Notes under the pieces: generated by a model | Told to the model about the DNA's origin: nothing | What the model saw: only the letters and a program-made list of their open reading frames with translations | The model's database searches: none | In this document: positions 30,862-39,658 of the stretch, piece after piece | How positions within the stretch are numbered: the stretch's first letter is position 1 | Layout of the letters: every line of letters starts with the position of its first letter | Assembly (NCBI GenBank): GCA_021203365.1 | Contig: JAJQBI010000021.1 | Span: 1-64,000 of the forward strand | Source: Clostridiales bacterium | Lineage (GTDB): Bacteria; Bacillota; Clostridia; Lachnospirales; Lachnospiraceae | DNA: 64,000 bases | Direction of reading: 5' to 3' | Position numbers and translations under genes: made by a program

Positions 30862-30922
30862 CGAAATCGCCCCTCCCTGTATGATTCATTCCCTTTTCGC
30901 CCGCAAATACAGTTTATCTTTT

Positions 30923-31942
30923 TTATTTGCTTCTCTCTTTGATCTTGGCAAACACACTCTGCAGCACAATGAAGAAGCACAGAAGCGCGGCCACCGCAAT
31001 GTTGGACCAGGAGCTCAGCAGCTTTCCGTTGGTCTTCACCAGCGTGGAGATCGTACCGTTGATCAGCACGCCGAAGAAGGAGCCGATCACATTTCCCACT
31101 CCGCCGGTGAGCAGCGTACCGCCGATAACGGCGGAGGAGATGGCGTCCATCTCAAGGCCGGTGGCCTGCTGTACGTTTCCGGTCAGGGTATTCATACAAT
31201 AACAGATTCCGCCGATGGAGCAGAGGAAGGAGGAGAGTACATAGGCCTTCATCTTCGTCTTTTTTACATCCAGTCCCATCATGGTGGCGGACTGCTCACT
31301 GCCGCCCACCGCATACAGGCTGCGGCCGAACTTGGTGTAGCGCAGCATCAGGAAAATCACAACCAGCACCACCAGGGCGATAATTACATGAAGGCGCACA
31401 TAGGGCACCTGCACCACGCCCTTGCTGTTGGTATAGGATCCGATTCCAAAGGGCATATATATCTTAATGCCGGCCAGTGTTTTAAACAGGCCGTCACTGA
31501 TGGACACCTGATCCGTACAGATTACAGCGGTCATACCTCTGGCAAAGAACATCCCGGCCATGGTGACAATAAACGGCTGAATATCCAGATATCCTACCAG
31601 GAAACCGATCACCCCGCCGAACACAAGGCCGATCGCCAGCACCAGAACGCACAGGAGGATGGGATTCCATCCCCAGTTGGTGATCCCAACCGCCAGGAAC
31701 ATACAGTCCATGGCAATCAGTGCGCCAACGGAAATATCGATCCCGCCGGTAAGCATGACGCAGGTCATCCCCGCCGCCACACACAGAAGGCCGGAATTAT
31801 TGATCAGAATGTTCAGGAAGGTCTGGAAGTGGGAAAAACCCTTGCTTCCGTAAATAATACAGCCGATGACATACATGACGATAAACAGGCCGATGGTGAT
31901 CAGAAGAAGCAGCGTATTGCTGTTAATTGATTTTTTCTTCAT
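30923..31942 (-). CDS. yjfF: sugar ABC transporter permease, YjfF-like
   Basis: 339 residues from the ATG at 31942, with 9 to 10 hydrophobic segments and the BPD_transp_2 signature TGGIDISVGALIAM. It is the second permease of a YtfQRT-YjfF-type importer whose gene order (binding protein, ATPase, permease, permease) is exactly that of the E. coli galactofuranose system. Related systems import other furanose sugars, so specificity is not settled. It follows the first permease after one base. Confidence 0.85.
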   Translation of the reverse strand: MKKKSINSNTLLLLITIGLFIVMYVIGCIIYGSKGFSHFQTFLNILINNSGLLCVAAGMTCVMLTGGIDISVGALIAMDCMFLAVGITNWGWNPILLCVLVLAIGLVFGGVIGFLVGYLDIQPFIVTMAGMFFARGMTAVICTDQVSISDGLFKTLAGIKIYMPFGIGSYTNSKGVVQVPYVRLHVIIALVVLVVIFLMLRYTKFGRSLYAVGGSEQSATMMGLDVKKTKMKAYVLSSFLCSIGGICYCMNTLTGNVQQATGLEMDAISSAVIGGTLLTGGVGNVIGSFFGVLINGTISTLVKTNGKLLSSWSNIAVAALLCFFIVLQSVFAKIKERSK

Positions 31943-31943
31943 C

Positions 31944-33005
31944 TTACTGCACCCCCTTGGCAAGCGCTTTCTGCGCAGATCTCTTCTTGAAAAATGCCTT
32001 GAAAGGCGGAGCCTGAATGGAAACAATAATAATTACAATAATTGCCTTGAAGACCGGAGCCACATTGGTGGATACGCCCAGTGCGTACAGGGTGGTGGTG
32101 ATCGCCTGAATGGTATAAGCACCGATGATAGAGCCCGCCAGACTGAACTTGCCGCCGCCCAGGCTGTTTCCGCCCAGGGCTACCGCCAGGATGGCGTCCA
32201 TCTCGTAATTCAGTCCAATGTTGTTGGAATCGGCTGAATAAATACGGGAAGAAGCCACAATACCGGAAATTCCGGCACACAGTCCACTGATGATATAGGT
32301 GAGGAAAATGATCCTCGCAGAATTCAGACCCGCGATTCGGGAAGCCTTTTTGTTAATTCCAACACTCTGCACATAAAGCCCCAGGGCTGTCTTGCGAAGA
32401 AGCAGAGTGATGATGAGAATACAAAGTACCGCGATCACAATAGGCGTGGGAATAAATCCCAGATATCCGCCGAAAAACTTATAGGAATCGTTCCGTACAT
32501 ATACAATCAGGTTGTTGCAAAGCAGAAGACCGATGGCCCGGGCCGCCGAGTACAGAATCAGAGTGGCCACCATGGGCTGTACATTCAGATAGGCCACCAG
32601 TGCTCCGTTAAAAGCACCGCACAGACATCCCAGAAGGATACCTCCCAGTACACCCACGATCAGGGGAACCGCCAGGTCACTGGTAGAGGAAACCCCATAT
32701 CCGGCCAGCAGCATACAGCAGAAGCAGGCGGACAGGGACATGACAGAACCCACGGAAATATCGGTTCCCGCGGAAGAGGAAACCACCAGGGTCATTCCAA
32801 TAGCCAGAATCGCCACCTCACTGCCGCGGTTCAGCACATCGATCAGACGCCCGTAAAGCACGCCGTTCCGGATGGAGATGGTGAAAAAGTTCAGCGCAAA
32901 ATTTCCACAGGCTACATCATATACAATATTGGCCGCCATAACCAGAATCATACAGAAAATTGGCAGAAACAGCCTCATACTGGTAATTTTTCTGATTTTA
33001 CTCAT
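31944..33005 (-). CDS. ytfT: sugar ABC transporter permease, YtfT-like
   Basis: About 353 residues. The ATG at 33005 is 9 bases behind GGAGG; a GTG at 33014 lies directly on the ribosome binding site. Many transmembrane segments; SSSAGTDISVGSVMSLS and LGGNSLGGGKFS are the conserved permease motifs. It overlaps the ATPase gene by 8 bases. First membrane subunit of the importer. Confidence 0.87.
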   Translation of the reverse strand: MSKIRKITSMRLFLPIFCMILVMAANIVYDVACGNFALNFFTISIRNGVLYGRLIDVLNRGSEVAILAIGMTLVVSSSAGTDISVGSVMSLSACFCCMLLAGYGVSSTSDLAVPLIVGVLGGILLGCLCGAFNGALVAYLNVQPMVATLILYSAARAIGLLLCNNLIVYVRNDSYKFFGGYLGFIPTPIVIAVLCILIITLLLRKTALGLYVQSVGINKKASRIAGLNSARIIFLTYIISGLCAGISGIVASSRIYSADSNNIGLNYEMDAILAVALGGNSLGGGKFSLAGSIIGAYTIQAITTTLYALGVSTNVAPVFKAIIVIIIVSIQAPPFKAFFKKRSAQKALAKGVQ

Positions 33006-34518
33006 CTGCGCCACCTCCCGCTATCGCTTTCATTACGTGCTCCTGTGTCAGATCTTCTGTGATCTCGCCCACCTTGGCGCCGTCACGCAAGACCTCCATC
33101 TTGGAACAGGTACGAAGCATTTCATCAATCTCCGAGGAGATAAAGACAATACTCTTACCCTCCCCTGCCAGCTGCAGCACAAGCTTCTGAATCTCCGTCT
33201 TGGTTCCGATATCAATTCCACGGGTGGGCTCATCCAGGATCAGGAAATCCGGATCCGTAGCCAGCCACCGCCCCAGGATTACCTTCTGCTGATTTCCACC
33301 GGACAGCTGCCGGATCAGAGTTTCCCGGCTGGCGGTCTTGATCTGCAGAACCTCAATGTATTTATCCGCAATCTTGATCTGTTCACTCATGGGAATCAGC
33401 CGGAACATTCCCCGCTTCGCCTGGAGGGCGAGAATAATATTTTCACGGACCGACAGATCCCCGATAATGCCTTCCGCCTTGCGGTCGTCCGGAAGAAGTC
33501 CCATGCCCAGCTTCATGGCGTCAATGGGCGCATTGATTTTTACTTCTTTTCCGTCCACTTTAAGCGTACCGGTCTGGGCCTTATCCGCGCCATAGATGGA
33601 ACGGGCCAGCTCGCTTCGCCCGGAACCCAGAAGTCCGGTCAGACCCACAACCTCTCCCTTATGTATGGTCAGATCAAAGGGCTTGATTGTTCCCTTATGG
33701 CTCAGGCCCTTTGCTTCTATCTCAACAGGCTCATTGGTAAAGTCCTTTGCCTCGTCTGTCTTGATCGCCGCCAGATCGTCAAAATCCTTCCCCATCATAG
33801 CCGCCACCAGCTTCACACGGGGCAGCTCCGCAATGGGATACTCATCCACAAGCTGGCCGTTTCGGAGCACGGTAATCCGGTCGCACACCGCGTACACCTG
33901 CTCCAGGAAATGGGTGACAAATATAATCCCAACTCCCTGATCCCGCAGACGGCGCATCAGGGTAAACAGCTTCGCCACTTCATTGTCGTCCAGGGAGGAG
34001 GTGGGCTCATCCAGGATCAGCACCTTGCACTCCATATCCACCGCGCGGGCAATGGCAATCATCTGCTGCAGAGCCAGAGAATACTCCTCCAGAGTCTGCG
34101 TAACGTCAATCTTCATGTCCAGATCATCCACGATCTTCTGGGATTTCTTATTCATAGTCTTCCAGTCGATGGTTCCAAACCTGGTTTTCGGCTCACGGCC
34201 GATAAATAAATTCTCCGCCACACTTAAATTGGGGCAGAGGTTTACCTCCTGGTAAACCGTGGAGATGCCCTTCTTCTGGGCATCCAGTGTGGAGTGGTTG
34301 ACGACGGGGCCGTCAATCCCATCCAGACGTATCTCGCCGGCTTCAAAATCATTGATTCCGGTCAGGCATTTGATCAGAGTGGATTTTCCAGCTCCGTTCT
34401 CGCCCATCAACGCATGGATCTCTCCCTTTCGCAGGGTAAAATCCACGTTGTCAAGAGCTTTGACCCCCGGAAATGTCATTGAAATGCCGCGCATGGTCAA
34501 TACAACATTATTTTCCAT
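32998..34518 (-). CDS. ytfR: sugar ABC transporter ATP-binding protein, YtfR-like
   Basis: 506 residues from the ATG at 34518, with two tandem ATPase domains as in RbsA/MglA/YtfR. Domain 1: GENGAGKST Walker A, LILDEPTSSLDD Walker B. Domain 2: degenerate GLLGSGRSE, signature LSGGNQQKV, LILDEPTRGIDIG. The upstream open frame is intergenic hairpin DNA. Energises the adjacent permeases. Confidence 0.92.
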   Translation of the reverse strand: MENNVVLTMRGISMTFPGVKALDNVDFTLRKGEIHALMGENGAGKSTLIKCLTGINDFEAGEIRLDGIDGPVVNHSTLDAQKKGISTVYQEVNLCPNLSVAENLFIGREPKTRFGTIDWKTMNKKSQKIVDDLDMKIDVTQTLEEYSLALQQMIAIARAVDMECKVLILDEPTSSLDDNEVAKLFTLMRRLRDQGVGIIFVTHFLEQVYAVCDRITVLRNGQLVDEYPIAELPRVKLVAAMMGKDFDDLAAIKTDEAKDFTNEPVEIEAKGLSHKGTIKPFDLTIHKGEVVGLTGLLGSGRSELARSIYGADKAQTGTLKVDGKEVKINAPIDAMKLGMGLLPDDRKAEGIIGDLSVRENIILALQAKRGMFRLIPMSEQIKIADKYIEVLQIKTASRETLIRQLSGGNQQKVILGRWLATDPDFLILDEPTRGIDIGTKTEIQKLVLQLAGEGKSIVFISSEIDEMLRTCSKMEVLRDGAKVGEITEDLTQEHVMKAIAGGGADE

Positions 34519-34555
34519 ATTTCCCTCCTGTACCGCGGATTGTCTGACCTGAAAA

Positions 34556-34583
34556 GGGGAGACCTGATATTCCAGGTCTCCCC
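34556..34583 (-). terminator. intercistronic hairpin between binding protein and ATPase genes
   Basis: A perfect 11-bp stem (34556-34566 with 34573-34583) followed by CTTTTC on the minus strand. Such leaky terminators commonly let the binding protein be made in excess over ATPase and permease. Confidence 0.7.
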
Positions 34584-34689
34584 GGGAAATCAACTGCTAT
34601 TTCCCTGTTGCTGTCCTATGAATCTCTGTTTTCCGGATTTCCCGGAAATCCGCCGGAAACTCCTGCAGGAATCTTCCCGGTTTTCAAAA

Positions 34690-35709
34690 TTAATACTGAG
34701 CTTCTACGATCTCATCCGTAACAACGGTGCAGGTCTGCTCAACGCCGTCTACCTCAAAGGTGGATACGGTATCATCATAGGTATACCAGTGCTCTTCCAT
34801 GTATACTTCAGTCTCAGGAGTCTCACCGGCCTCAAGCTGCTGAATAACTTCCTCTACAAACGGAGCCGCAAGAGGATTGCACTCGAAGTCCGCGTTGATG
34901 TCGCCGCTCTGAACCAGCTCCAGACCTGCGGTGCAGGCGTCAAAGGAGATCAGGATCACGTCGCCGTCTACTCCATAGGAGATTCCGGCCGCGGTCATGG
35001 CATCGATGGCGCCAAAAGCTTCATTATCATTCTGGCAAACCACTACGTTAAACTGTCCCTCATAGGACTTGATGTAGGACTCCATAACTTCCTGTCCGCC
35101 GGACTGTGTGAAGTCGCCGTCCTGAGAATCCAGAATTGTCCAGCCTTCTGCGTCTGCAATCTCACTGAAGCCCTCGGTACGTCCGATCGTAGCGGATGCG
35201 CCGGTGGTTCCCTCGATTACCAGAGCGTTAATTTCCTCAATTCCGTTGGCTTCCGCATATGCCTTCAGCCACTCGCCCGCTGCAAGACCCTCGGTCTTGA
35301 AGTTAGAGCCTACCCATGAAACATATTTGTCAGAATCTTCGATCGTACGGTCAATTACGATTACCGGGATTCCAGCGTCCTCACACTCGGTGAGAGCCTC
35401 ATCCCATCCGGTGGATACGATGGGGTCAACGATGATGTAATCCACATCCTGCTCGATAAAGGTACGGATCGCCTCCAGCTGGGTGGCGGAATCGTTATCG
35501 CAGTCTACAAACTGAAGATCATAGCCGTTGTCTTCGGTAAATACATCCTGGCAGGACTGTGTGGAAGCAGTACGCCAGTCAGACTCATGTCCAACCTGTG
35601 CGAAGCCAACAACAATCAGATCGCTGTCCTCGGCCATTACCGGTACCGCTGCAAGAGCTCCGCTTAAAGTCATGGCTGCTGCCAGGGCAACTGCAAGTTT
35701 TTTCTTCAT
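34690..35709 (-). CDS. ytfQ: sugar-binding protein, YtfQ-like
   Basis: 339 residues with a Sec signal ending VPVMAED and no lipobox cysteine, so it is exported rather than lipid-anchored. The mature part follows the YtfQ subfamily closely: VVGFAQVGHESDWRTA at the start, YIIVDPIVSTGWDEAL, IPVIVIDRTIED and VILISFDACTAGL. It is the extracellular component of the following ABC importer. It is paralogous to the lipoprotein at 37167-38189. Confidence 0.9.
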   Translation of the reverse strand: MKKKLAVALAAAMTLSGALAAVPVMAEDSDLIVVGFAQVGHESDWRTASTQSCQDVFTEDNGYDLQFVDCDNDSATQLEAIRTFIEQDVDYIIVDPIVSTGWDEALTECEDAGIPVIVIDRTIEDSDKYVSWVGSNFKTEGLAAGEWLKAYAEANGIEEINALVIEGTTGASATIGRTEGFSEIADAEGWTILDSQDGDFTQSGGQEVMESYIKSYEGQFNVVVCQNDNEAFGAIDAMTAAGISYGVDGDVILISFDACTAGLELVQSGDINADFECNPLAAPFVEEVIQQLEAGETPETEVYMEEHWYTYDDTVSTFEVDGVEQTCTVVTDEIVEAQY

Positions 35710-35779
35710 AGTTAGATCCTCTCTTTCTTGAAAAATATGATTTTTCGTTCTGACCTTCCGGCCATTTTCCTATGTTTGT

Positions 35780-35808
35780 ATTTTACACAGGCATTTTGTA
35801 TAAGTCAA
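35780..35808 (-). promoter_or_regulatory. promoter of the ytfQRT-yjfF-like operon
   Basis: Minus-strand TTGACT (35803-35808), 17-base spacer, TAAAAT (35780-35785), about 70 bases ahead of the binding-protein gene. Confidence 0.75.
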
Positions 35809-35809
35809 C

Positions 35810-36133
35810 ATTTTTTTATGCATTTCGCTCAATTCAGCCTTTTTAACAATACCAATTTTTTCTCTCTGGAAGAATCCTAAAGTACCAATATGTTTTCCGG
35901 AAACTTCCAGGCTGAAAAAGTTGATTTTTCTTTGTTTTTTTACCCGGAAAGTTAAAAATCTTACGCCTGAAACCACATTTTTTTCTTTTTTTCTTCTTGT
36001 AATTCTGCCCATCCCGCGGAAATTTCCTGAAATTATTCTTTCATAAGATGAAATTTTTTAACTTTCTTTTCTGATAATCCTCTTTCCCGCCTTCCGGTAT
36101 CCGGAGGAATTTTTTACCCGCAGCCAAAAAAAT
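35810..36133. other. AT-rich spacer without a gene
   Basis: About 320 bases between the regulator stop and the transporter promoter. I see only AT-rich sequence and a small TCCGG/CCGGA hairpin near 36100 that might end the regulator transcript. A site for the neighbouring GntR-type regulator would be expected here, but no clear palindrome stands out. Confidence 0.4.
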
Positions 36134-37165
36134 TTACCTTTTCTGCAGAGTCCAGGAAAACTCCATGCCGGACTCCGGTTTCCCGGAAATCATATTCTGA
36201 AGCTTCTCAGCCGCCGTTCTTCCAAGAGAAGCCTCCCCGCACACAAGTCTTTCCATGGCCTGTATCTCCGCTCCCCGGGATTCCCGCTCCGCGAAACACA
36301 GCACGGCAAAATCCTCCGGGACAGACACTCCCATACCTTTCAGCGCCCGGATCAGAAGCCAGGCCAATTCCTCCTTCTGGCAGATCACAGCCGTACATTC
36401 CCGAAAAAGTCTCCGGCTCACATCCGCAAAGAAGCCTTCCTCCGGGGACAGATGCGTGGGGCGCCAGAAATAACAGCGGTCCATCATGGGCAATCCGTAA
36501 TCCCGGACGGCCGAGACACAGGCTCCATAGCGAAGAAGCTCCCCCCGGCTGTATCCCTCTCCCAGAAGTCCGATTCTGGTATGACCCTGTCCGGCCAGAT
36601 GCCGGACCGCCAGATAACTCCCTGCCACCGGATCCATGGAAACACACACTACATCTTCCAGGCCTTCATAGGCTCCCTTCAGAAACACAAGAGGGATTTC
36701 CATATTCTGAAGCCTTCGATACAGATCCAGATTGGGATTGGGAAGAGCAGAGCATGTTCCCTCCACACATATCCCATCCACCGGGCGCTGAATGAGATTC
36801 AGCAGGATCTCCCTTTCCCGGCTGATCCGGTTTCCGGTAAAAAACATCTGAAGGCTGCAGCCTCCCGCGGAAAAAAAGCTCTGGAAATCCAGAATTTCCC
36901 TGGACGGAAGATTTTCCGCCAGACCCGTGGTAATCAGTGCCACCTTTTTCGGCTCTTCCCTGGGCGCCCCCAGGATATAATTCCCGCTTCCCTGCCTTTT
37001 TTCAATATAATTCTCCTTCTGAAGAAGGGCAAGGGCCTGCCGGACAGTCTGACGGCTGACGCCGTGGATCTGACACAGCTCTCTCTCTGTGGGAAGCCGT
37101 CCACGGGTGCCGGAATCGATCTGTTCTTTTAATTTATCTGCCAGAACGCGGTATTTCGCCGTCAT
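36134..37165 (-). CDS. GntR-type regulator with LacI-like sugar-binding domain
   Basis: 343 residues: an N-terminal winged helix of the GntR family (residues 1-70, LPTERELCQIHGVSRQTVRQ) fused to a periplasmic-binding-protein-like sensor (residues 75-340, HLAGQGHTRIGLLGEGYS), the architecture of AraR. It is encoded one base after the binding lipoprotein and directly before the importer operon, so it most likely represses the importer until a sugar binds. Confidence 0.88.
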   Translation of the reverse strand: MTAKYRVLADKLKEQIDSGTRGRLPTERELCQIHGVSRQTVRQALALLQKENYIEKRQGSGNYILGAPREEPKKVALITTGLAENLPSREILDFQSFFSAGGCSLQMFFTGNRISREREILLNLIQRPVDGICVEGTCSALPNPNLDLYRRLQNMEIPLVFLKGAYEGLEDVVCVSMDPVAGSYLAVRHLAGQGHTRIGLLGEGYSRGELLRYGACVSAVRDYGLPMMDRCYFWRPTHLSPEEGFFADVSRRLFRECTAVICQKEELAWLLIRALKGMGVSVPEDFAVLCFAERESRGAEIQAMERLVCGEASLGRTAAEKLQNMISGKPESGMEFSWTLQKR

Positions 37166-37166
37166 C

Positions 37167-38189
37167 TCAATACCCCCGGGCGGAAATAAATTCCTCTGTC
37201 AGGTCTTCCGGCTCAAAGAGAGTTTCCTCCACATACTCTTCCTTCTCCGGCTCCTCCCCGGCTTCCAGCTGCCGGATAATTTCCTCCACTCTGGGGCCAT
37301 GAAGAGGGTTACATTCCACATTCACGTTCATTTCTCCTTCCATACAGGCTCTCAGGCCTGCCTCCGTAGCGTCAAAGGAAATCAGAATCACGTCTCCGCC
37401 CTCCCCGTAGGTAATGCCCGCCTCGTCCAGCGCCTGCATGGCGCCAAAGGCCTCACTGTCGTTTTCACAGTAAAGGACGTCAATGTCGTCTCCCACCTCC
37501 TCCAGGATTTCCCGCATAACCTCACAGGCCTTCGCCTGGGTAAATTCTCCCACCTCCCGGGCGGCCAGATGCCAGTTCTCATGGGTCTTCAGCCCCTCAT
37601 CCAGGCCTTCCGTCCGGCCGATCTGCGCGGAGGACCCCAGGGTCCCCTGAATATGGACAATGGAGATGTCTTCCTCCTGACGCCCCTGCGCCTCCAGATA
37701 GTCGGAAAGCCAGTCCACGGCCAGTTTTCCTTCCGCGTACATATCTGACCCCACCCAGGCGGTATAAAGGCTGTCATCCTCCACATCCACCTGACGGTCC
37801 ATGACAATCACCGGGACACCGGCCTCCTTTGCCTCCGAAAGGACCTCATCCCATCCTGTCTCCACCACAGGAGCAATCACAATATAATCCACCTCCAGAA
37901 GAATAAAATTCCGTATGGCGGTAATCTGATTCTCCTGCTTCTGCTGGGCATCCTCCACCAGAAGATTATACCCGTTTTCCTCCGTAAAGGTTTCCTTCAC
38001 CGACTCTGTGTTGGCCACTCTCCAGTCCGACTCATTGCCCAGCTGAGAGAATCCCACTGTGATAAGACTGGATTCCATCAGTTCTTCCTTTGCATTTTCC
38101 TCCGTCTGCCCCCCGCAGCCTGGGGCAAGGCAAAGACAAAGACCGGCCGCCAGCACTGCCGCCGTCCGCTTTCTGCTCAGTCCCTTCAA
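37167..38189 (-). CDS. sugar-binding lipoprotein, sensor partner of the two-component system
   Basis: 340 residues with a type II signal peptide (lipobox LAPGC near residue 25). The mature domain is a clear paralogue of the importer's YtfQ-like protein (TVGFSQLGNESDWRVAN, YIVIAPVVETGWDEVL, VILISFDATEAGL). The gene overlaps the histidine kinase gene as ATGA (38186-38189), and no permease is attached to this unit, so I infer it presents sugar to the kinase rather than only to the transporter. Confidence 0.85.
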   Translation of the reverse strand: MKGLSRKRTAAVLAAGLCLCLAPGCGGQTEENAKEELMESSLITVGFSQLGNESDWRVANTESVKETFTEENGYNLLVEDAQQKQENQITAIRNFILLEVDYIVIAPVVETGWDEVLSEAKEAGVPVIVMDRQVDVEDDSLYTAWVGSDMYAEGKLAVDWLSDYLEAQGRQEEDISIVHIQGTLGSSAQIGRTEGLDEGLKTHENWHLAAREVGEFTQAKACEVMREILEEVGDDIDVLYCENDSEAFGAMQALDEAGITYGEGGDVILISFDATEAGLRACMEGEMNVNVECNPLHGPRVEEIIRQLEAGEEPEKEEYVEETLFEPEDLTEEFISARGY

Positions 38190-39658
38190 TCTTCCTGCCT
38201 CCTCTCTCCCATTCTCGGGCTTACCGGCTGCTTCTCACCGGCCGGTCTTTTTGGAATGTGGACCTTCACACAGGTACCTTCCCCTTCCCGGCTGAAAATT
38301 TCCAGTCCATATTCCGCGCCAAAGAAAAGCTGCAGCCGCTCCTGCACCGTGGCATAGCCAAAGCCAATCCGGGTGCCTTCTCCCGCACCCTCCCGCACCT
38401 GACGAAGCCTTTCCTCATCCATGCCTGCGCCATTGTCCGTAACCGTGAGAAGGAGCCTGTCTCCATCCTCTTCCCCGGTAACTGTGATCACACCCAGGCC
38501 CCTCTTCCGCTTAATCCCGTGATACAGCGCGTTTTCCACCAGGGGCTGCAGAGTCAGCTTGGGAATCTCATACTGATAAAGACTGTCATCAATGGAAATT
38601 TTGTATTGAAGAATATCCTTATAGCGAACCTGCTGGATCTCCAGATAACTGCGGACATGCTGCTCTTCCTCCCGCAGGGTAATCACATCCCGTCCCTTGC
38701 TGAGAGAGGAGCGGAAATAGCCGGACAGACTGGTTACCATTTCCACTGCCTGCTGGTACTGTTCCATCTCAATCAGCCAGATGATGGTATCCAGGGTATT
38801 ATACAGAAAATGGGGGTTGATCTGCGCCTGCAGAAGAGCAAGCTCTGCGCTGCGCAGACTGATCTGTTCCTGACGGCTCTGTTCCAGCAGCCGGTTCAGG
38901 CGTTCCACCATCTGCTCCACCCCATTGCTCAGCGTCTGGATCTCATACTCCTGCGCCTCCACCGGATCCTGCACCGTCAGATCGCCCTCTGAAATCCCAC
39001 GCACCCGCACACACAGCGCGCCGATGGGATCCGTGATGGAACGGCCGAATTTCAGAGATCTGCGCACATTTACAGTGAGAAGAAGTATGACAAAAACAAT
39101 CAGAAGCCCTGTCTCCAGATAAAGCATGTGTGTCATCCGCTCCTGCAGGCTGTCCAGCTGTACCGCCTCATAGTAGAGATAGGTGTACATATATTCCTGA
39201 ATCATCTCTGTCAGCACATAAATATTATTTTCCAGCTGCAGAGACCGCTCATCATAGGATTCCGTCTCCTCAATCTGAGACATCTTGCTCTCCAGGCTGG
39301 CACAGAGCTTAACCACAGAGTTGATGGCATCCCGGCTCTCCTTCTGCGTGGTGGTATCCCGAAGATCCTGGGCAAGTGCCTGGGCATCCTGCACGGTTTC
39401 CACCGGAAGTCCCTGGGAATACCGGCTTTCCACCACGTAATAATACATCTCCAGGTCAATGGTTTCCTTGAAGTCCTGGTTGAATTCCGAGGCTGTGGTC
39501 ACATTGTGAAGAATTCCGCGGTAACTGCTGCTGTAGGAGATCAGCACAGAAAAAATCACGGCAATCAGGGCAAGCACCGGCACAAACTGATAGGTGGTAA
39601 GCTGGCGCAGCTTGCCTTCCAGAGTCACCGGTTTTGTCTTTTTTCTTCGCCCGCTCAT
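38186..39658 (-). CDS. sensor histidine kinase, YesM-type
   Basis: 490 residues from the ATG at 39658. Two membrane helices (about 22-42 and 180-200) flank an extracellular domain of some 140 residues; then comes a HAMP linker and the His_kinase domain with the phospho-accepting histidine in QINPHFLYNTLD, and a HATPase domain with NALYHGIK and DNGAGMDEE. Overlaps both neighbours by 4 bases. It probably reads the bound state of the sugar-binding lipoprotein. Confidence 0.92.
   Translation of the reverse strand: MSGRRKKTKPVTLEGKLRQLTTYQFVPVLALIAVIFSVLISYSSSYRGILHNVTTASEFNQDFKETIDLEMYYYVVESRYSQGLPVETVQDAQALAQDLRDTTTQKESRDAINSVVKLCASLESKMSQIEETESYDERSLQLENNIYVLTEMIQEYMYTYLYYEAVQLDSLQERMTHMLYLETGLLIVFVILLLTVNVRRSLKFGRSITDPIGALCVRVRGISEGDLTVQDPVEAQEYEIQTLSNGVEQMVERLNRLLEQSRQEQISLRSAELALLQAQINPHFLYNTLDTIIWLIEMEQYQQAVEMVTSLSGYFRSSLSKGRDVITLREEEQHVRSYLEIQQVRYKDILQYKISIDDSLYQYEIPKLTLQPLVENALYHGIKRKRGLGVITVTGEEDGDRLLLTVTDNGAGMDEERLRQVREGAGEGTRIGFGYATVQERLQLFFGAEYGLEIFSREGEGTCVKVHIPKRPAGEKQPVSPRMGERRQED

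Noticed and set aside
32872-34209. Plus-strand open frame of 445 codons opposite transporter genes
   Set aside because: Spans two real genes on the other strand; no motif.
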